Translations under genes and position numbers: made by a program
Shown here: positions 58,797 through 64,000 of the stretch, in pieces
How the letters are laid out: every line of letters begins with the position of its first letter
Numbering within the stretch: the stretch's first letter is position 1
Assembly: GCA_005656395.1 (NCBI GenBank)
Contig: SRSI01000060.1
Coordinates: 62,001 to 126,000, forward strand
Direction of reading: 5' to 3'
DNA from: Strongyloides papillosus
Lineage: Eukaryota; Nematoda; Chromadorea; Rhabditida; Strongyloididae
DNA length: 64,000 nt
Notes under the pieces: model-generated
What the model was told of the DNA's origin: nothing
The model's database searches: none
The model's input: the letters and a program-made list of their open reading frames with translations, nothing else

Positions 58797-59639
58797 ATGG
58801 GATCAAAAGGCACTCAATGCTTTGCTAACTCTGTTATGCAGCTAATATTTTTATGTGACGATTTTCTTGAAAATGCTACAGTTGTAAAAGATAATTATGC
58901 AATAGCATTAACAAAAACTTACTCGAAATTCAAAATGTTGCCTAAGCATTCTTCTTTACGACTAGCTGACAATGATTTCTACAATATTGAGGAAAACAAG
59001 AAATTTATATACAGTAAACAACATGAATCAGCTGCAGAATTTCTTTTCTTCATACTTGATCAGTTTCAAAATCGGACTCCAAACTTAATGAAACGTCTTA
59101 ATTATAAAGAAGAAAACAGTCTAATCTGCGAACATTGTAAAACTAGCAGGACAATAAGTGAATTTGAAGCACCCATATTGAACATAAATATCAATGATGT
59201 TAATAACATGAAAGATATAAATAGTACAATAAAAGAAATGTTAGGATATGAAATAGAAAGTGTTTCTCGTAAATGCCTACTATGCAACAAGATTTCCTCA
59301 AACATGGCTAAGAAACGGATAATAAGAAAATATCCAAAATATTTATTTGTGGAACTTACAAAAAATATCATGGATGAAGATTCTGAAAGTATGGGCATTG
59401 ACTTCATATCTTCAAAAGATTCTGTGTGTGTAAATGAATTCTTCACACCAAATACGCCGTATAAACTGAAAGAATTTATTGCATACGAGAGATTTGGACG
59501 TAGAACAGGGCATTATGTAACTTATGTACGTTATGAAGATAAGCGGCATTGCCTTAATGATAGTCAAAAGCCTAAAAAAATGGATGAAAACGAATTGCCT
59601 ACAGAAAGATCCACTGTTTTGCTTTATGAAATGAAATAA
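58797..59639 (+). CDS. ubiquitin-specific-protease-like (peptidase C19) protein
   Basis: Intact 280-residue frame. The Cys box is CGLTRMGSKGTQCFANSVMQ, whose first residues lie upstream of the ATG in the same frame, with catalytic Cys8. Finger-domain zinc ligands occur as CEHC (~105) and CLLC (~162). The His box is GRRTGHYVTYVRY (His239), followed by HCLNDSQ (Asn254/Asp255), so the C, H, D/N triad looks complete. USPs remove ubiquitin from proteins. A one-base slip at ~58745 separates it from upstream codons related to the transposase C terminus, so it may originally have been a fused C-terminal domain of the MULE protein; the ATG is simply the first in frame. A captured host gene is the alternative. 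Confidence 0.78.
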   Translation: MGSKGTQCFANSVMQLIFLCDDFLENATVVKDNYAIALTKTYSKFKMLPKHSSLRLADNDFYNIEENKKFIYSKQHESAAEFLFFILDQFQNRTPNLMKRLNYKEENSLICEHCKTSRTISEFEAPILNININDVNNMKDINSTIKEMLGYEIESVSRKCLLCNKISSNMAKKRIIRKYPKYLFVELTKNIMDEDSESMGIDFISSKDSVCVNEFFTPNTPYKLKEFIAYERFGRRTGHYVTYVRYEDKRHCLNDSQKPKKMDENELPTERSTVLLYEMK

Positions 59640-60139
59640 TAATAATAAATTATTTATTTTTTATAATATACTAATAAAAGATTACCTTATATTTTGTTTT
59701 TTATGATAAATACTACTTTTTTATTCAAAAATATATCTACAATTTCTTCTAAATTCAACAATTTCTTACTGCATTGATGAAATTTATCATAATTTTTAAT
59801 ATGGAGCTTTCATTGTAATGTTTATTTTTAATTTGTGTAATAGATGTTTTATTATATCATTGTACCTTTAAAAGTATAATTTCCTTAATTTTTTTATTGT
59901 TTGTTATAATAAATTAAAGTTAATATCTTCATAATACATTAATATATAATATTTTTATCATAAAAATTGTCATCTTTAAAGATTTGCATCATTTTTAAAA
60001 TTTCGCGTTATTACATAATTCATATATAATAAAAGACTAAATATGTTAACAAGATAAGAAAATGTGCCATAACTATGATATTAACATGGTTAAGGTACAT
60101 TACAATACAAAATACTCATTGTTAATACATATTTTTCCA
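59640..60139. other. AT-rich terminal spacer of the composite element
   Basis: 3' region of the USP-like gene; no coding frame. AATAAA/AATAAATTA signals close to the stop. Confidence 0.4.
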
Positions 60140-60185
60140 ATGTCAAAAAATGCAAAATAGCCAGTTGTGAATCGACGGACGGCCT
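60140..60185. repeat. right end motif of the composite element
   Basis: AATGCAAAATAG subterminal word followed by CCAGTTGTGAATCGAC (60161-60176), the inverted partner of the left-end motif, 13 of 16 positions matching. Confidence 0.6.
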
Positions 60186-60221
60186 GTAAATCACATAAAC
60201 CTTTTAAATTTTCCTTAGTCT

Positions 60222-62193
60222 TCAAGAAAGCTTTTTCTTGTACATCCCCCAACTAGTTTTGTTAGGTGGTGTGTTTCCTTTTCTGAAATTCTTTCCTTCA
60301 CTTGTTATTCTGAAGACATTTCTAACTTCCTTTTTCTTTAAGTTCCTTATTTCCATAAACGATGGTACCAAGATATTTCCAAACATATCTTCATTTGTTC
60401 CATAATTTAAGTTTGCATTAGCCGCTGTCAATACATCAGATCCTAACATTACCGAATATCTTGTTTGATTTTTACCAAAATTAAAGTCTTCATCACGACA
60501 TATATCAACTTCTATATTTACTTTTACACTTCCAAATTTCAAAGATATTTCTGCAACTCCTTCCAAAAACCATACACTACCATCTGCTAAATTGAAAATA
60601 ACTGGTTTCAAATTACATGAATTTTTCTTAGTTGCAAACACGATAAACTGATTCAGTAATAATAGTTCTTGTTGAACCAGTATCCACCAAACATATAACT
60701 GGTACCTCAGTTATGTCATCATTTTTATTATTTTTATGCCATATTGATCCCATGACGTAAAATTCTTTGAATTTCTTTTTCTCATCTTTATTTTTCTTTT
60801 CAACGGTTACATCTACCTTTCTACAAACTCTGATTGTATCTTCTTCTTCATTTACCATTTTTGATAGGCGGTTGACCATTGCTGTCAATTCTTCTATTCT
60901 CCTATCCTTAGCATCTTCCGTAATTTCCTAGCTCTTTCCGTGGTTTTTACTTCTTCTTTCATTTTTCTTTGTGGACATAGAGCTTTTATGTGACCTAGCT
61001 TTCTACATGAATAACATTTCTTCTTTTCCAGAGAAGTTTCATTCTCCTTAAAACTTCCATTCTTCTGTAACATTTCCTTAACGTTACTTTTAAATTTCTT
61101 TTCTCTCATTGGTCCTTTGATGTTCATATACTGTCATGTTTTAAAACATGTTTGACATGGAATGATGATTCCTTGGTATATAAAGGGAGTAATTGGCTAA
61201 GGAAAGTCAAATTTACTAACCTGGTACCAAGGTAAGTTGTTTTTATCATCATTCTTGTTTTATATTATTATAGGCCTTGGTATTGTCACCATTTATTGTA
61301 ATTTTATTAACATTTGGAACGGTCAAATAAATTATATCTCTTTATTAACTGATTTATAATTTAACATATACTGAATCAATTTTGCTACCATGTCATCATA
61401 GTCCTCAATACTTGCCATATACGTAAAGAACATGGTCTGCAAATCTCCTCTCAACATACTTCCAAGACGGTTCAGCAGTTCTTTCTCCCTAACATCCCAT
61501 AGGCTTTCTCTATGAGATCTCTGTACCTTTGGGCGTCTTCATTGAACTGTTCTGGATCCTCCGTTCTTATCTTGAAGTTTACCAATTTATCAATTTCATC
61601 CTCTCTACTGTCCGATCCAAATCTTTTCAAGATCAGATTCTTAGCCTTATCGTACGTATCCTTAAGTTCGTTTGCTTTACCATCTATAAACGTACGAACC
61701 TTCATACCATACAAAATACGTAAGTGGACCAGCTTTAACTCTGCATTCTCCTGTTGGTTTCTTTCCTCGGCTGTATAACTGAGGGTCCATCTATCCTCAA
61801 ACTCCTCAAACCATTGATTTACCAACCTTGGGTTACCAGCTCTGGGTTCCAACTTTTGCATAACTGTCATTAACTAAGGTGAAGTTGCTATCCTTTGAAC
61901 CGCTTCAGTCATCTTTTCTCCCGAATCTTCTTTAACCTTAACTTGTTTTTCAACTTCTTCTTCAAGCGTCTTTAGAGCCTCCTCTGTCTGTTCCTGAGTG
62001 AGTATATCCTTCTCTCTCAACAGTTTCAAGGTCTTCTTGGCTACAACCTCCGGTTTACGCGTTAAAAGATCTTCTTTCAGAACCTTTACTATTTCCTCGT
62101 AAACACCTTACCTAGATTCTCCTTTTTCACTCCAAAGATCTCTAGGATTCCGTTTAGAATAGTTTCGCACAAATCTATCTCTTCTGTTTTCAT
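60222..62193 (-). pseudogene. decayed gag-protease fragment of an LTR retrotransposon
   Basis: Minus-strand pieces in changing frames: an N-terminal region starting near 62193 (MKTEEIDLCETILNGILEIF); a charged Gag arm at 62090-61880 ending in an in-frame TAG; the Gag core at 61870-61472 (QWFEEFEDRWTLSYTAEERN, KRFGSDSREDEIDKL); a CCHC knuckle CYSCRKLGHIKALC near 61010; and a protease PVICLVDTGSTRTIIT near 60690 with a LGSDVL pocket motif near 60440. Breaks near 62095, 61478, 60910 and 60640 look like one-base losses. No reverse transcriptase follows: the fragment stops about 30 bp from the right end motif of the composite element. A solo LTR also interrupts it. Confidence 0.75.
61132..61366 (+). 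repeat. solo LTR with TATAC target duplication
   Basis: A 235-bp segment beginning TGTCATG and ending TTTAACA sits inside the gag fragment and is flanked by TATAC on both sides (61127-61131 and 61367-61371). Removing it and one TATAC restores a continuous Gag reading (IQYMNIKGP). It contains TATATAAAGGG near 61177 and AATAAA near 61326, so its promoter orientation is probably plus. It is unrelated in sequence to either complete element's LTR. Confidence 0.85.
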
Positions 62194-62729
62194 CAACCCC
62201 CAGTATTGACCTTCTTTTCCCCAAGTAAAATATAAGGTCCAATACACGTTGATACAGAAGTAAAATGTTTTTATTTGTGATCTCGTGCCTATAATCACAT
62301 AATTAACAAATATTATAATTAACACTTAATATTAATAACAATCACTAAACAAAACAATATCTGTCCTTTATAAATTGAATGGCTTTGATGGTATTATCAT
62401 ACTGTTGTTCTCCTATTTGGAATTTATTCATTCATTTTATCACAGCTCCTTCACTATATTTCAAAAAAGATGACATAAAAGAGATGACAATAAGTTTATG
62501 TCTCGGAGAAGTTAGATAATATTCTAGAGATTCAGTAACTTAGGAATCACAGAATTTAGAAATAACATTTACGGTGGCCCAAAAGTTGCTAGACACCACC
62601 ACAGACAGCTTCAAACGGAGAAATACACCCTAATATAGGTAATTTATTAAATTTCTTCCAATAATAACTGAGAAAAATACATATGCACCACTCGCTAGCG
62701 AGCAAAAAGACAAATTTACATCAAAACTA
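62194..62729. other. repeat-rich intergenic DNA
   Basis: Upstream remnant of the decayed retroelement and unassigned AT-rich DNA. A 12-bp perfect palindrome CTCGCTAGCGAG lies at about 62690-62701. The phrase GTGGCCCAAAAGTTG near 62574 recurs in altered form near 63738 and 63890. Confidence 0.4.
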
Positions 62730-63048
62730 CCCTAATTTCACGTAAATAATTCCGCTAAGAAAACAGTTATTTTCGTGTCAAGACGGGAAACGTGCGTTGA
62801 GATTTTCCGCTCGCTTATTTATGAACTATTACTTGATTTTAATCTTTTTTATCAAAATTAACAAATCACCCGTTTAAATATCAAAATCAACGATATTACT
62901 TGTCAAATTCTCAATATCTACTTCTTCCTGAAGCCCCTTCCTGAAACTATTCATTATTATGTCTGGTGAGATAGAATCAAAGCTTGTTTTTTCCACTCGC
63001 GTACAAGCGGAATTTTATTCGTGCAGAATTATTTACGTGAAATTAGGG
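62730..63048. mobile_element. MITE copy 1 (TA-flanked, Tc1/mariner-like)
   Basis: 319 bp with terminal inverted repeats CCCTAATTTCACGTAAATAATTC of about 23 bp at both ends, flanked by TA on each side. No coding capacity. The reverse complement is present at 63364-63681. Confidence 0.85.
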
Positions 63049-63363
63049 TAATTAAAAAAAGTGTAAAATAACAAAAATGGAAAATAGTGATGATGATTGT
63101 GTTATTTAAGAAGTTATTGATAAAAATAAGTATTGAAAACTAAATTGGAAGAATATTAAAAAATTTTCTTTAAAAATCTTTTAGCTTTTAATATCAAGTT
63201 AGTGGACAGAAAAATGAAATGCTATTATGTTGATATGGGCCAGTTATTATTTGAATTATGTATGGTGATTTGTTCGGATATTTTTTTATTATTATGGTGA
63301 AAATGGTGTTTTATTATTATTAATGTGACCAAATGTTATTTTATTATTTTTATGAAGATATTA
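63049..63363. other. spacer between the two MITEs
   Basis: AT-rich; contains ATATGGGCCAG (63231) and TTATTATT-rich repeats; no coding frame. Confidence 0.4.
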
Positions 63364-63681
63364 CCCTAATTTCACGTAAATAATTCTGCGCGAATAAAAT
63401 TCCGCTTGTACGCGAGTGGAAAAAACAAGCTTTGATTCTATCTCACCAGACATAATAATGAATGGTTTCAGGAAGGGGCTTCAGGAAGAAGTAGATATTG
63501 AGAATTTGACAAGTAATATCGTTGATTTTGATATTTAAACGGGTGATTTGTTAATTTTGATAAAAAAGATTAAAATCAAGTAATAGTTCATAAATAAGCG
63601 AGCAGAAAATCTCAACGCACGTTTCCGTCTTGACACGAAAATAACTGTTTTTTTAGCGGAATTATTTATGTGAAATTAGGG
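63364..63681. mobile_element. MITE copy 2, inverted relative to copy 1
   Basis: 318 bp, nearly the exact reverse complement of copy 1, with the same CCCTAATTTCACG terminal repeats and TA flanks. Confidence 0.85.
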
Positions 63682-64000
63682 TATTATTAAAAAAATCTAT
63701 GTTTATTGAAGTTTTTTGAAAAATTATTTATTTCCAATATGGCCCAATGTTGTTTTTGTGAATATTTCAAATTTTGGAAATTTATTTTATCACTATTGAA
63801 CTAAAATGTTGTTTTTAATATAATTATGAAGCTGTTAATGTTATAAGCACCTATTTTATTGAATTTGTTTTAAATTTATTTGTTATTTATATGGCCCAAA
63901 GTTGTATTTTGAATAGAAACATTGAATTTAATGCATATTTATAAATTTTGTTTGCCGAAATGGTTTTTTGATTATGTTTATGAAGATTTTATTATTAATT
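63682..64000. other. AT-rich, decayed repeat region
   Basis: Contains two copies of an ATATGGCCCAA(A/T)GTTGT word (63737 and 63889) about 150 bp apart; no coding frame. Confidence 0.35.

Larger units (their letters stand above)
47210..60190. mobile_element. large composite DNA transposon (MULE-like), interrupted by a retrotransposon
   Basis: Inferred from the paired inverted end motifs, the shared ATGCAAAATAG subterminal word, and the non-host-like gene set in between: an intact membrane glycoprotein (-), a MULE transposase pseudogene (+) and a USP-like protease (+). Removing the nested 4.7-kb LTR element leaves about 8.3 kb. I could not find the 8-11-bp target duplication expected for a Mutator-type element, so the exact ends are uncertain and the left motif could belong to a separate short relative. 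Confidence 0.45.

Overview
The window is nuclear DNA of a small, very AT-rich animal genome and most resembles a nematode of the Strongyloides group (inference). The support is a cuticle collagen of nematode type, a SAM50 gene beside an ITPase gene (gop-3 and hap-1 in the C. elegans gro-1 operon), a CED-11-like TRPM protein, a nematode-style serpentine receptor, introns mostly of 40-60 bp with GTAAGT-like donors and TTTTAG/TTTCAG acceptors, and intergenic DNA dominated by A and T.

Positions 1-31 kb are ordinary host territory. In order: a small membrane protein (-), PBDC1, an FG nucleoporin of the Nup58 type, a CED-11/TRPM2-like protein with a degenerate NUDT9-type tail, a CAP-Gly/CLIP-like microtubule protein with a small membrane-protein gene apparently nested in one of its introns, mitochondrial ATP synthase subunit c (-), a glycolipid transfer protein, a hypothetical (-), a tight same-strand trio of mitochondrial/housekeeping genes (SAM50, ITPase, mitochondrial ribosomal protein L10), a cuticle collagen (-) and a BTB-Kelch protein.

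Positions 31-36 kb hold a complete, recent Ty3/mdg4-type LTR retrotransposon on the minus strand: 296-bp LTRs that look identical, target duplication GTTCA, one intact gag-pol frame, and a leader with four hairpin repeats. From 36.6 to 47 kb come a serpentine receptor and a pepsin-like aspartyl protease, both broken by single-base frameshifts, a small two-exon membrane protein, a LOTUS-like protein and a Pumilio (PUF) protein whose last repeat is frameshifted.

Positions 47.2-60.2 kb look like one large composite mobile element. Inverted end motifs (GTCGATTCAC) and subterminal ATGCAAAATAG repeats flank an intact membrane glycoprotein (-), a decayed Mutator-like (MULE) transposase (+) and an intact ubiquitin-specific-protease-like gene (+). 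A second, recent Ty3-type retrotransposon (49565-54271, 154-bp LTRs, target duplication ATACC) sits inside it. That retroelement is the most unusual object here: its normal RNase H has lost catalytic residues, and a second RNase H with a full catalytic set lies at the extreme C terminus, after the integrase.

Positions 60.2-64 kb are a graveyard of repeats: a decayed gag-protease fragment (-) split by a solo LTR (target duplication TATAC), then two copies of a ~319-bp TA-flanked MITE in opposite orientation.

Limits: all homology calls are by eye. Frameshifts, especially the many single-base losses in homopolymers, may be real decay or consensus errors. No tRNA, rRNA or CRISPR array was recognised.
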